A DNA stretch of 64,000 bases from Pollutimonas subterranea (GTDB lineage: Bacteria; Pseudomonadota; Gammaproteobacteria; Burkholderiales; Burkholderiaceae_B). The stretch is from the NCBI RefSeq assembly GCF_002849655.1, contig NZ_PDNW01000002.1, positions 186,001 through 250,000 of the forward strand. The letters run 5' to 3'. Both the position numbers and the translations under genes were made by a program. Of this stretch, positions 46,408 through 54,424 are shown in pieces (the stretch's first letter is position 1; every line of letters begins with the position of its first letter). Below the pieces are notes generated by a model. That model was not told the origin of the DNA. It did not search any database and worked only from the letters and a program-made list of their open reading frames with translations.

Positions 46408-47986
46408 GCTCGCTCATGTCGCTTGTATCGTCAGTCTGATGATAAGTGCGCTCGATCTGGACAGTCGCTATGCGGCGGCCATCCAGGCGCAATATCGTGA
46501 ATGTGAATGTGGCGTGATCCTGGCGCAGTTCACAGCTGTCGCCCGTTGCCGGCAAATGGCCGAAACGCTCCAGCAGGTAACCCGCCAATGTCGAATAGCC
46601 TTCTTCCTCGTCCACCAGGTCGTCGGTGTTCAGGAGCAGTTCAAGATGATGCAAATCGGCCGCTCCATCGACACGCCACCGATCCTCACCCTCGACGACA
46701 ATGTCCGGGCTCTCGTCCTCGTCGGGAAATTCGCCCGCAATGGCTTCGAACACATCAATGGGCGTGACCACGCCTTCAACGGCGCCGAACTCATCGGTGA
46801 TCAGCACAAGCTGGCCTTTTGAACGCTTGAGCGTATCCATCAGCCGCAAGACACCTGTCGACTCATGCACGAAGATGGGATCACGCAGGCGTGAAAGCCG
46901 CAAATGGCCATGGGTCATCAGGTCGGCGATCATTTCCTTGGCACGGCCTATGCCTATGACCTCGTCCAGCGACCCGCGGCAGACGGGGAAAAAACTGTGC
47001 GGCGCCCTGGCGATCTGCTCGCGCTGCTCGGCTGGATCATCATCCAGGTCGATCCACGAGATGTCCGTGCGGGGCGTCATGATGGAATTGATCGATCGAT
47101 CGCCCAGGGTGAGCACGCCGCTGACCATGTAGCGCTCTTCGTCACCGAAGACCGGGGCAGCTTCCTCGGTATCAGGCTGCTGAGGCTCAGGCCCCATCAA
47201 GGGACGTTTGCCCAACATCCGCATCACCCCTTCGGCCGTGCGTTCACGCAAAGGCCGTATCGTCTCGATGCGGCGCATATTGCGTCTTGCGACCTGGTTG
47301 AGCACTTCGATCGAGACCGAAAAAGTGATAGCAGCGTACAGGTAACCCTTGGGCACCGTGAAGCCAAAGCCTTCCGCAAGCAGCGAGAAGCCGATCATCA
47401 TCAGGAACCCAAGACACAGGATCACAACAGTGGGATGTGCATTGACAAAACGCGTCAGGGGCTTGGACGCGACCAGCATTATGCCTATGGCGATGGTCAC
47501 CGCAATCATCATTATGGACAAATGATCGACCATACCCACCGCGGTAATGACGGCATCGATGGAGAAAACGGCGTCAAGAATAACGATTTGCGTGACAATG
47601 ACCCAGAAGCTTGCATGCATGCGCGCCCCCGTGGCGTGTACCGCCTTGCCTTCCACCCGCTCGTGCAGTTCGAGCGTTCCCTTGAAAAGCAGGAAAAATC
47701 CGCCGACTATCAGGATGAGATCGCGCCCCGAGAAGCTCATGGGTCCAAGCGCGACAAGAGGATCGGTAAGTTTTATCAGCCATGACATGACCGACAGCAA
47801 CACCAGTCGCATGATCAAGGCCAGCGACAATCCCAGAACGCGGGCCCGATCGCGCAGTGCCGGCGGCAGCTTTTCGACAAGAATGGCGATAAAAATCAGA
47901 TTGTCTATACCCAGGACAATCTCGAGAATGACCAAGGTAAGCAAGCCGACCCAAGCCGATGGGTCCACCATCCATTCCATCAACAC
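46400..47986 (-). CDS. TerC-family membrane protein with CBS and CorC domains (YoaE-like)
   Basis: The 528-residue protein begins with a seven-helix TerC domain (residues 1-235; [19 protein letters not shown] and [15 protein letters not shown] hold the conserved acidic membrane residues). A pair of CBS domains follows (about 290-410; [25 protein letters not shown], and [27 protein letters not shown] in part). A C-terminal CorC/HlyC transporter-associated domain ends the protein ([14 protein letters not shown] onwards). This matches the E. coli YoaE/YegH/YfbA type. TerC relatives are implicated in manganese export. The gene lies before uppP and after a strong terminator. Confidence 0.92.
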   Translation of the reverse strand: MLMEWMVDPSAWVGLLTLVILEIVLGIDNLIFIAILVEKLPPALRDRARVLGLSLALIMRLVLLSVMSWLIKLTDPLVALGPMSFSGRDLILIVGGFFLLFKGTLELHERVEGKAVHATGARMHASFWVIVTQIVILDAVFSIDAVITAVGMVDHLSIMMIAVTIAIGIMLVASKPLTRFVNAHPTVVILCLGFLMMIGFSLLAEGFGFTVPKGYLYAAITFSVSIEVLNQVARRNMRRIETIRPLRERTAEGVMRMLGKRPLMGPEPQQPDTEEAAPVFGDEERYMVSGVLTLGDRSINSIMTPRTDISWIDLDDDPAEQREQIARAPHSFFPVCRGSLDEVIGIGRAKEMIADLMTHGHLRLSRLRDPIFVHESTGVLRLMDTLKRSKGQLVLITDEFGAVEGVVTPIDVFEAIAGEFPDEDESPDIVVEGEDRWRVDGAADLHHLELLLNTDDLVDEEEGYSTLAGYLLERFGHLPATGDSCELRQDHATFTFTILRLDGRRIATVQIERTYHQTDDTSDMSEHD

Positions 47987-48010
47987 GCTCCGTAAAACAA
48001 GCAGGGACGT

Positions 48011-48047
48011 AAAAAAACAAGGGCCGGCAAAAATGCACCGGCCCTTG
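48011..48047 (-). terminator. Rho-independent terminator after suhB
   Basis: On the minus strand a perfect 10-bp stem (CAAGGGCCGG / CCGGCCCTTG) with a ten-base loop is followed by seven T residues (48011-48017). It lies 11 bases after the suhB stop and upstream of the TerC-CBS start. Confidence 0.93.
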
Positions 48048-48057
48048 TCATGGTGTA

Positions 48058-48849
48058 TCAGGCCTGCACGTGGCCCAGCATCTGCGTAAAGATCTTTGGT
48101 GTGGCGGCCAGCACGCTGCCGCTTTTCATCCAGTCTTGTTCACCGTCGAAATCGGCGATCAACCCCCCCGCTTCCAGTATCAGCAAGCCGCCGGCCGCCA
48201 GATCCCAGGGCTTCAGGTTCACGCCGCAATAACCATCCAGGCGTCCGTTGGCCACGTAGGCAAGATCGAGTACAGTGGAACCAAGCCGACGCGCCGACGC
48301 GCATTCCGACAGCATGCTGGCATAGCGGGTATTGGCGCCGATGACGCCTGCCGAACCGGGCACATGGGCACCCAGCAATGCATCGTGATAACGTGTCTGG
48401 CCGGATACGCGAACCCGCCTGTCATTCATGAAAGCCCCGCCGCCCCGTGTGGCAGTGAATAACTCATTGCGGGACGGGTCATAAATGACGGCCTGGGTGA
48501 CTTGCCCCCGTTGCGCCAGCGCAATCGATACGGCATAGATGGGCAGGCCATGAATGAAGTTGGTCGTTCCATCGAGCGGATCGATGATCCACTGGAATTC
48601 CGCCTGGGTGTCGACTGACTGGCCGCTGGCAAGATGGGTGCCGGTTTCTTCACCCAGGAAGCCGTGATCGGGATAAGCAGTGCGTAAAATATCGATAATG
48701 GCTTCTTCGGCGGCATGATCGACTTCCGTGACATAATCCTTGGGCCCTTTGCGTGCCACTTGCAGGCGTTCCAGGTCGAGGCTGGCGCGGTTGATAATGG
48801 CGCCAGCACGGCGAGCCGCCTTGATGGCGGTATTGAGCATCGGGTGCAT
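48058..48849 (-). CDS. suhB: Inositol monophosphatase family protein SuhB
   Basis: The 263-residue protein starts at ATG 48849 ([16 protein letters not shown]), the SuhB-like N-terminus, with GGAA upstream; a frame extension to 48900 is unlikely. Metal-binding motifs are visible: GEE near residue 68, [17 protein letters not shown] near 85, and [15 protein letters not shown] near 215. In E. coli SuhB also acts in rRNA antitermination complexes, independently of its phosphatase activity. The divergent gene trmJ begins 106 bases away. Confidence 0.94.
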   Translation of the reverse strand: MHPMLNTAIKAARRAGAIINRASLDLERLQVARKGPKDYVTEVDHAAEEAIIDILRTAYPDHGFLGEETGTHLASGQSVDTQAEFQWIIDPLDGTTNFIHGLPIYAVSIALAQRGQVTQAVIYDPSRNELFTATRGGGAFMNDRRVRVSGQTRYHDALLGAHVPGSAGVIGANTRYASMLSECASARRLGSTVLDLAYVANGRLDGYCGVNLKPWDLAAGGLLILEAGGLIADFDGEQDWMKSGSVLAATPKIFTQMLGHVQA

Positions 48850-48955
48850 AAAATTCCGTAGTAAACAAAAGACTGTCAGTGCCTGGCACAGCCGAATCAA
48901 ACCGCCTGGATAGGCAAAAAATCAGGCAATAAACATTAAAAACCATCTATTTTAA

Positions 48956-49750
48956 ATGACTCAGACGTTTTCTTCCGAAACGGCCAACGCATTCGCCCGC
49001 GTTCGCTTCATTATGGTCCATCCCAGCCATCCCGGAAATGTTGGCGCGGCCGCCCGCGCCATCAAGACGATGGGGTTCCACGATTTATGCCTGGTGGCCC
49101 CCCGCTTCCCCGATGTACTGGATCTGCCTGAAGCACAATCCCTAGCCAGCGGGGCGACCGACGTGCTTGCCGCCGTCACCATCGTTCCAACGCTGCAAGA
49201 GGCGCTGGCGCCTGTAACCATGGCTTTCGCCCTTACCGCGCGAGCCCGTATGATAGGCCCTCCGCCTTGCGATATCCGCGAGGCAGCCGATATAAGTTGC
49301 AACCACCTCCAACAAAGCAACAACAGAGTGGCCATCGTACTGGGCACCGAAAGGTCGGGCCTGACCAACGACGATATTGCCTTGTGCCAGCGTATCTGTC
49401 ACATTCCGGCGAATCCGGACTATAGCTCGCTGAATGTGGCCCAGGCCCTGCAGTTGGCAGCTTGGGAGTTGCGCTATGCACTGGCGGTCGCCACATCGCT
49501 GCCACTACTGCCCGTCACAGACGGGCAGGCCGAAACAGGCAGTGAGCCGGCAACGAGCGAGAAAATTCAGGCGCTCATGGCCCACTGGGAGCAGGCCATG
49601 GTGGCAGTCGGCTTTCTCGACCCTGAACATCCCAAAAAACTGATGCCCAGGATGCGCCACATGTTAGGCCGGAATGCGTTAAGCCAGGACGAGGTCGACA
49701 TGCTCCGGGGCCTGTGCACCGCCATGATAAAAACGGCAAGAAAGCAGTAA
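48956..49750 (+). CDS. trmJ: tRNA (cytidine/uridine-32-2'-O)-methyltransferase
   Basis: This SPOUT-class methyltransferase of 264 residues methylates the ribose of position 32 in several tRNAs. Recognisable motifs are VHPSHPGNVGAAARAIKTMG near residue 22, IVLGTERSGLTNDDIALC near 126, and IPANPDYSSLNVAQALQL near 150; the last two form the knotted SAM site. A C-terminal helical extension (residues 190-264) is also typical of TrmJ. It is divergent from suhB and convergent with scoB, whose stop codon begins at the next base. Confidence 0.94.
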   Translation: MTQTFSSETANAFARVRFIMVHPSHPGNVGAAARAIKTMGFHDLCLVAPRFPDVLDLPEAQSLASGATDVLAAVTIVPTLQEALAPVTMAFALTARARMIGPPPCDIREAADISCNHLQQSNNRVAIVLGTERSGLTNDDIALCQRICHIPANPDYSSLNVAQALQLAAWELRYALAVATSLPLLPVTDGQAETGSEPATSEKIQALMAHWEQAMVAVGFLDPEHPKKLMPRMRHMLGRNALSQDEVDMLRGLCTAMIKTARKQ

Positions 49751-50389
49751 TCAGCCCGCGATCAACGGCAAGCCGGTCAAGCGCGAGAGCTCTGCAATAC
49801 CGGCGCCGGCCAGGTCATCGATAAGCAGCACCTGGCCATCCTTGAGTTCGAATACAGCCAGGTCGGTGTAAACGCGCGACACGCAGCCCAGGCCGGTAAG
49901 CGGGTAGGTGCAACGCTCTACCAGCTTGCTCTCGCCCTGACGCGTCAGCAATTCCATCAACACGTAGACGGATTTCGCACCAATTGCCAGGTCCATGGCG
50001 CCGCCCACTGCGGGTATATCGTCCGGTCCGCCTGTGTGCCAATTGGCCAGGTCGCCGGAACGCGATACCTGGAATGCGCCGAGCACGCAGATATCCAGGT
50101 GGCCGCCGCGCATCATGGCAAACGAATCAGCATGATGGAAAAAAGCGCCGCCAGGCAGCAAGGTGACCGGTTGCTTGCCCGCGTTGATCATGTCCGGATC
50201 TTCCTCGCCAGCCTCTGGAGCCGGACCCATGCCGATAACACCATTTTCACTGTGCAAGATGATTTCGCGGTCGGCCGGCAGATAATTGCCGACCTTGGTG
50301 GGCAGACCGATGCCCAGGTTTACGACACTGCCCTCTGGAATGTCTTGCGCCACGCGGGCTGCCATTTGTTCGCGATTGAAAGGCTTCAT
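49751..50389 (-). CDS. 3-oxoacid CoA-transferase subunit B
   Basis: The 212-residue protein is the catalytic subunit of a type I CoA-transferase. Its active-site Glu lies in LHSENGVIGMG near residue 47, and NLGIGLPTKVGNYLP and VLGAFQVSRSGDLANW also fit ScoB/PcaJ/AtoA. With subunit A it moves CoA from succinyl-CoA to a 3-oxo acid (acetoacetate, or 3-oxoadipate in PcaIJ). Its ATG overlaps the stop of subunit A (ATGA at 50386-50389). Which 3-oxo acid is used cannot be told. Confidence 0.93.
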   Translation of the reverse strand: MKPFNREQMAARVAQDIPEGSVVNLGIGLPTKVGNYLPADREIILHSENGVIGMGPAPEAGEEDPDMINAGKQPVTLLPGGAFFHHADSFAMMRGGHLDICVLGAFQVSRSGDLANWHTGGPDDIPAVGGAMDLAIGAKSVYVLMELLTRQGESKLVERCTYPLTGLGCVSRVYTDLAVFELKDGQVLLIDDLAGAGIAELSRLTGLPLIAG

Positions 50390-51057
50390 TTTGCGGCTCC
50401 TGCAGCTACCACACGTTGAACGAAAAGACCCGGCGTCACTACCGCTTCGGGGTCCAGCGTGCCGAGTTCGACGATCTCATCGACCTGGGCGACGGCAATG
50501 CGCGAGGCGGTCGCCATGATGGGACCAAAGTTGCGCGCTGTCTTGCGATACACCAGATTTCCCCACCTGTCGCCGCGCAAGGCCTTGATCAACGCATAGT
50601 CGGCATGCAAGGGATACTCGAGCACGTAATTCCGGCCATCGATGGTGCGTTGCTCTTTTCCCTCGGCCAGCAGCGTGCCGGCGCCAGTGGGCGTATAAAA
50701 GCCGCCGATACCGGCGCCGCCGGCGCGTATACGCTCGGCCAGGTTTCCTTGCGGCACGAGTTCAAGCTCGACTTTGCCGGCACGATACAGGGCATCGAAC
50801 ACATGCGAATCGGCTTGCCGGGGAAAGGAGCAGATGACTTTTCGTACGCGCCCTGCGGCAAGCAAGGCTGCCAGTCCGGTATCGCCGTTGCCCGCGTTAT
50901 TGTTGATGATGACGAGGTCTTTTGCACCTTGGTCCAGCAGTGCATCGATCAGTTCCTTGGGCTGGCCGGCCAGGCCGAAGCCGCCCACCATAATGGAAGC
51001 ACCATCGGGAACGTCGGAAAGTGCCTCACGCAAGCTGTCAATAATTTTGGAAATCAT
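50386..51057 (-). CDS. 3-oxoacid CoA-transferase subunit A
   Basis: The 223-residue partner of subunit B has the CoA-transferase signature GASIMVGGFGLAGQPKELIDAL near residue 19-40. It also has NNNAGNGDTGLAALL and GGFYTPTGAGTLLAEGKE, as in ScoA/PcaI/AtoD. It stands first in the two-gene unit, after the Bug binding protein gene, with a terminator between them. Together with the binding protein and the divergent IclR regulator, it suggests uptake and breakdown of a carboxylic acid, in the style of beta-ketoadipate or ketone-body pathways. Confidence 0.93.
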   Translation of the reverse strand: MISKIIDSLREALSDVPDGASIMVGGFGLAGQPKELIDALLDQGAKDLVIINNNAGNGDTGLAALLAAGRVRKVICSFPRQADSHVFDALYRAGKVELELVPQGNLAERIRAGGAGIGGFYTPTGAGTLLAEGKEQRTIDGRNYVLEYPLHADYALIKALRGDRWGNLVYRKTARNFGPIMATASRIAVAQVDEIVELGTLDPEAVVTPGLFVQRVVAAGAAK

Positions 51058-51095
51058 TCTGCACTCACTTTCTGCGTAATAAAGAACTTCTCATG

Positions 51096-51123
51096 AAAAA
51101 TGGCCGACCATCGGTCGGCCATT
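51096..51123 (-). terminator. Rho-independent terminator after the Bug binding-protein gene
   Basis: On the minus strand AATGGCCGACC / GGTCGGCCATT form an 11-bp stem with a three-base loop, followed by TTT (51096-51098) and the T residues of the stem end. It is 20 bases after the stop codon of the binding protein and precedes the CoA-transferase genes. Confidence 0.88.
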
Positions 51124-51143
51124 GCGCCCGTCTATATATCGTA

Positions 51144-52136
51144 TTAGTCGACGGTGGCGCCGGAGGCCTTGACGACCTTGGCCCAGCTGTCTACTTCAGA
51201 CTTGATGAACGCGCCGAACTCGGCAGGCGTCGTCTTGGCCGGGACTGCGCCCAGGCCCGCCAGGCGAGCTTGTACATCGGGCTTGGCCAAGGCCGTTTGC
51301 ACGGCGGCGTTAAGCTTGTTCACGATATCGTCAGGCGTACCCTTGGGGGCAATTACGCCGAACCATGACGACACATCGTACGAAGGAAAGCCCGATTCCT
51401 GCATGGTGGGCAAGTCAGGAGCGGTCTGGGTACGATCTTCAGTTGTCACGGCCAGGGCGCGAAGCTTACCGGATTCAACATGCGGCCATGCCGAAGGCAT
51501 GTTGTCGAACATATATTGCACTTGGCCGCCGATAAGGTCGGTAAGTGCCGGAGAGCTGCCCTTATAAGGGATATGGGCGGCATCGATGTCGGCCAATTGC
51601 TTGAACAGTTCGCCAGCCATGTGAATGGACGTGCCGCTACCCGACGACGCGAAGTTCAGCTTGCCGGGGTTGGCCTTGGCGTATTCCACCAGCTCTTTTA
51701 CCGACTTGACGGGGACTTCGGGGTTCACGACCAATACATTGGGAACCCGTACGCCCAAAGCCACTGGCGTAAAGTCATCAACGAGGTTGAAACGCAGGTT
51801 TTTATATAGCGTCTGGTTGATTGCGGCCGTTACGGCCACCATGTAAAGGGTATAACCGTCAGGCTTCGCACGCGAGACCATTTCAGTGGCGATATTGCTA
51901 CCGGCACCCGGGCGATTCTCGACCACGACCGGCTGGCCAAGCGCATCGCTCATTTCCTTGCCCAGGATACGTGCAACGACGTCGGTGGTGCCGCCTGCGG
52001 AAAAACCGACGATCATGCGTATTGGGTTTTCAGGATAGGCCGCCGATGCGCTGCCTGCAAAACCGACTGTACCGGCAAACAACATACTGGCTGCAATAGT
52101 TTTGGCGCCCAGCTTGAATTTTTTTTGAATATTCAC
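51144..52136 (-). CDS. Bug-family (TctC-like) periplasmic solute-binding protein
   Basis: The protein is 330 residues from GTG 52136, behind GAGGAC; a longer frame to 52202 is unlikely. The signal peptide ends at GSASAAYPENPI near residue 32. The mature N-terminus PENPIRMIVGFSAGGTTDVVAR is the Bug-family hallmark, as are NRPGAGSNIATEMVSRAKPDGYTLYM (in part) and SWFGVIAPKGTP. These proteins bind carboxylates and are extremely numerous in Bordetella and relatives, often without their own membrane subunits nearby, as here. It lies beside an IclR gene and two CoA-transferase genes, so its ligand may be the acid they process. Confidence 0.93.
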   Translation of the reverse strand: MNIQKKFKLGAKTIAASMLFAGTVGFAGSASAAYPENPIRMIVGFSAGGTTDVVARILGKEMSDALGQPVVVENRPGAGSNIATEMVSRAKPDGYTLYMVAVTAAINQTLYKNLRFNLVDDFTPVALGVRVPNVLVVNPEVPVKSVKELVEYAKANPGKLNFASSGSGTSIHMAGELFKQLADIDAAHIPYKGSSPALTDLIGGQVQYMFDNMPSAWPHVESGKLRALAVTTEDRTQTAPDLPTMQESGFPSYDVSSWFGVIAPKGTPDDIVNKLNAAVQTALAKPDVQARLAGLGAVPAKTTPAEFGAFIKSEVDSWAKVVKASGATVD

Positions 52137-52154
52137 AGTGTCCTCGCGTATTAG

Positions 52155-52202
52155 TGTCCATGTTACGGACAGTTCTATAATGGGGAGCGCATTTTCCCTC
52201 AA
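52155..52202. promoter_or_regulatory. Divergent promoters with a 17-bp palindrome (probable IclR operator)
   Basis: The palindrome TGTCCATGTTACGGACA (52155-52171) lies next to a perfect TATAAT at 52176-52181 on the plus strand, facing iclR. On the minus strand TTGAGG (52197-52202) and TATAGA (52174-52179) are 17 bases apart and face the binding-protein gene. IclR proteins typically bind such short palindromes in divergent gaps and control both genes. The assignment to this IclR is inference. Confidence 0.5.
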
Positions 52203-52235
52203 TTTCGGTTTTTCTCCAACCTACTCGTACATTCA

Positions 52236-53006
52236 GTGGACACATTACCCGACACCGATAGCCCAAATTCCGGACCTCGCACTTTGCGGCGGGGCCTGCA
52301 CGTCCTGCGGGCATTGCAACAAAGCCCGGATAGCGGCGTGAGCGTAACCGGGCTGGCACGCATGACCGGTTTGCAGCGTCCCACCATTTATCGATTGCTT
52401 GCCGCACTCGTGGAAGGCGGTTTCGCAAAAAATGTAGGCGGTAGCAAACGCTATGTGGCTAATCACAACATTGCCATGACCGAGCCCGGACAAGACCCCC
52501 GCATCGAGCTCGCCCTTCCCATACTGAAAAATCTGGCTTCGATTACCGGAGACGCCGTTTTCCTGGTGGTACGCGACGGCTACGAATCGGTCAGCCTATG
52601 GCGTGAAATCGGCGCGTATCCAGTCCAGATTCTTGCGACCTTTGCCGGAAAGCGCCAGCCGCTGGGCGTAGGTTCAGGAGGCATGGCATTATTGGCCGGA
52701 CTTGACGATGAAACGATAGAAAAGATTATTGCGCACAATAGCGACCGTCTTGAGCAGTACGGCGGAATGACCGGACGTGAAATGCGGCAGCTCGTACAAA
52801 ATACCCGGACGCGGGGCTACTCGGTGGTCGGCAACTATGCCGTGCGCGGCGCCTTGGGCGTCGGGTGCGCGCTATACGATTCGAATCACCAACCTTATCT
52901 TGCCATCAGCGCCACGGCCATTACTGAACGTATGCCGGCACCCCGACAGCGAGAAATAGCAAAGCTGATCCAGAATGAACTAAAGACCCTTGCCACGAAA
53001 ATATGA
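52236..53006 (+). CDS. IclR-family transcriptional regulator
   Basis: The 256-residue protein starts at GTG 52236. An N-terminal winged helix-turn-helix (residues about 20-75; VSVTGLARMTGLQRPTIYRL and LLAALVEGGF) is followed by the IclR effector domain, with FLVVRDGYESVSLWRE, PLGVGSGGMALLAGL and TRGYSVVGNYAVRGALGVG. The family mostly represses or activates catabolic genes in response to an aromatic or carboxylic acid. It is divergent from the Bug binding protein and 100 bases from it, so it probably controls that gene and perhaps the CoA transferase. Confidence 0.92.
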   Translation: MDTLPDTDSPNSGPRTLRRGLHVLRALQQSPDSGVSVTGLARMTGLQRPTIYRLLAALVEGGFAKNVGGSKRYVANHNIAMTEPGQDPRIELALPILKNLASITGDAVFLVVRDGYESVSLWREIGAYPVQILATFAGKRQPLGVGSGGMALLAGLDDETIEKIIAHNSDRLEQYGGMTGREMRQLVQNTRTRGYSVVGNYAVRGALGVGCALYDSNHQPYLAISATAITERMPAPRQREIAKLIQNELKTLATKI

Positions 53007-53014
53007 CGACATGA

Positions 53015-53050
53015 CTTATCCACGGTAATTGTGGATAAGCGCGAGGACAA
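53015..53050. repeat. Palindromic element, copy 1 (DnaA-box-like arms)
   Basis: CTTATCCAC (53015-53023) and GTGGATAAG (53031-53039) form a perfect 9-bp inverted repeat around seven bases, followed by gcgaggacaa. TGTGGATAA at 53030-53038 is a perfect complement of the DnaA box TTATCCACA. The nearly identical copy 2 lies 123 bases further on. A second small hairpin, GTGGG/CCCAC (53052-53066), follows. Confidence 0.8.
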
Positions 53051-53137
53051 CGTGGGCAATACCCACATAAGTCCTTGTAAATCGGCAGCTATTTGACCAT
53101 GGGTGAATTTACGCCAAACGTCGGATTTCCGGGGCGA

Positions 53138-53173
53138 CTTATCCACGCGCGCTGTGGATAAACCCGAGGACAA
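53138..53173. repeat. Palindromic element, copy 2 (DnaA-box-like arms)
   Basis: TTATCCAC (53139-53146) and GTGGATAA (53154-53161) surround a seven-base centre, as in copy 1, and are followed by cccgaggacaa, which matches the copy 1 flank. TGTGGATAA at 53153-53161 is again a perfect DnaA box complement. Neither copy ends in a T-run, so they are not ordinary terminators. The 294-base gap between iclR and the small gene (53007-53300) holds these two elements, a hairpin at 53244-53268 and no gene. Confidence 0.8.
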
Positions 53174-53243
53174 GCTAGGGTTTAAGCAAAACCTGCCATA
53201 TAAAACAATAACTTGCGAGGCATGAACCCATAATGCCCAAATA

Positions 53244-53268
53244 GGCGCCCGTCTGAAAAACGGACGCC
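53244..53268 (-). terminator. Hairpin after the 48-aa membrane peptide gene
   Basis: GGCGTCCGT / ACGGGCGCC on the minus strand pair over nine positions (one G-T pair) around a seven-base loop. It lies 33 bases after the small gene's stop. No T-run follows, so it may be a weak terminator or a message-stabilising hairpin. Confidence 0.35.
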
Positions 53269-53300
53269 CACCGCAACGGTGACTACCTTATATTGCCCAG

Positions 53301-53447
53301 CTAGGGAGCTCTGCCGCTTATCAGGCGTACCAGCACCATCACAATGGCGACCACGATAAGAATGTGAATGAAGCCGCCTATCGTGTACGACGTGACCAGG
53401 CCTAACAGCCATAGGACTAGCAAAATTACTGCAATGGTATAGAGCAT
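53301..53447 (-). CDS. 48-aa membrane peptide of the Lmo0937 family
   Basis: The start is ATG 53447 with AAGGGAAA just upstream; the frame extends to 53522 but that part is unlike a protein. The 48 residues read as two hydrophobic helices (MLYTIAVILLVLWLLGLVTS and IHILIVVAIVMVLVRLI) joined by YTIGGF. This is the pattern of the Lmo0937-family/DUF3309-like small envelope peptides, which are often stress induced. It lies divergent from a PRC-barrel gene. Confidence 0.8.
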   Translation of the reverse strand: MLYTIAVILLVLWLLGLVTSYTIGGFIHILIVVAIVMVLVRLISGRAP

Positions 53448-53603
53448 GGGCTTTCCCTTAATAAGTTTCTCGTAGGCACGCCGACTTCGATGATGAAGTT
53501 GACGGCATCTTCTCCACAGCAACTGCCATGCCCGGATAAGTATTGCGGCAGCGGCATGCTATTTGCTGTGAGCGAATACCTGTACAACTTCAAAGGAAAT
53601 ACT

Positions 53604-54125
53604 ATGAAACGCTTATTCGCCATTGCAGCATGTTCGGTGCCATTTCTTATGCTTCCCGCAGTGCATGCGCAAACGACTCCCGCGGCCGACAGCGGCAGCT
53701 CGACCACCGGTGGCCCCGCTGCTCCGGCCCCGAGCACGCCTCCCGCCAGTTCCACTCCCTCGGGCGTCACCCCAACCGCACCGGAATCCAGTACTGCTCC
53801 GGCAACGGGGATGGGCGCGACGGGCGCACCTGATACTGCGGAAACGACGCAGGCAATCTCTGGCTGGAGCGTGAAACAGAAGATCATGGGCAAGGACGTG
53901 CATAACGAGAACGACGAGAAGGTGGGAGAAATCACTGATGTCATCCTCGCGGACGACGGCAAGGCCGTCTATTACGTGATCGGTGCCGGCGGGTTTCTTG
54001 GCATGGGCGCACACGATGTAGCCATCCCGTTTGAGAAAGTCACTCAAGGCGATGACAAACTGACCCTGACCGGCTATACGAAGGACCAGCTGAAGGCGCT
54101 TCCGAAGGTGGAAGTCGCCAAATAA
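53604..54125 (+). CDS. Exported PRC-barrel domain protein
   Basis: The ATG at 53604 has AAAGGAAA six bases upstream. The 173-residue product begins with a signal peptide (KRLFAIAACSVPFLMLPAVHA, cut before QTT near residue 22). A Ser/Pro/Ala/Thr-rich linker of about 65 residues follows. The C-terminal PRC-barrel reads IMGKDVHNENDEKVGEITDV, VYYVIGAGGFLGMGAHDVAIPFEKV. Many such exported PRC-barrel proteins occur in soil proteobacteria near stress genes; their function is not well known. The flexible linker suggests a tether to the envelope. Confidence 0.82.
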   Translation: MKRLFAIAACSVPFLMLPAVHAQTTPAADSGSSTTGGPAAPAPSTPPASSTPSGVTPTAPESSTAPATGMGATGAPDTAETTQAISGWSVKQKIMGKDVHNENDEKVGEITDVILADDGKAVYYVIGAGGFLGMGAHDVAIPFEKVTQGDDKLTLTGYTKDQLKALPKVEVAK

Positions 54126-54189
54126 GAGGCGGTAAGCGGCAGGCGGACCACTTTCGCCTGCCTGTTCTTTCTTATCGCAAGGAGTAGTC

Positions 54190-54420
54190 ATGACCCATCA
54201 AACCCAATCTTCGTTTCCGACTGTAGACCCGGCGGGTATCACTCCGGGACATGACGAAGCCGTTACGAATCCCCCCGAACCGCGCACCCTCTACAAGGAT
54301 GAATCCGAAGGAGGCCCCGCAGGATCGAAGAAACAAGGCGTGTGCGACACCTCGCAGGAAGGTACGCCGGACACTGACCTGGTTTCGATAGGAACCAATT
54401 CTTCGAACCAACCGGTGTGA
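54190..54420 (+). CDS. Small hydrophilic protein of unknown function
   Basis: The ATG 54190 has AAGGAGT seven bases upstream, an excellent site. The 76-residue product is hydrophilic, rich in Pro, Gly, Ser, Thr and acidic residues, and has no hydrophobic segment. It has a single Cys (GVCDTS) and looks disordered. I recognise no domain. It lies between a PRC-barrel gene and a DUF3182 gene, four bases before the latter's start, so it is probably part of the same operon. Confidence 0.65.
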   Translation: MTHQTQSSFPTVDPAGITPGHDEAVTNPPEPRTLYKDESEGGPAGSKKQGVCDTSQEGTPDTDLVSIGTNSSNQPV

Positions 54421-54424
54421 GCAT

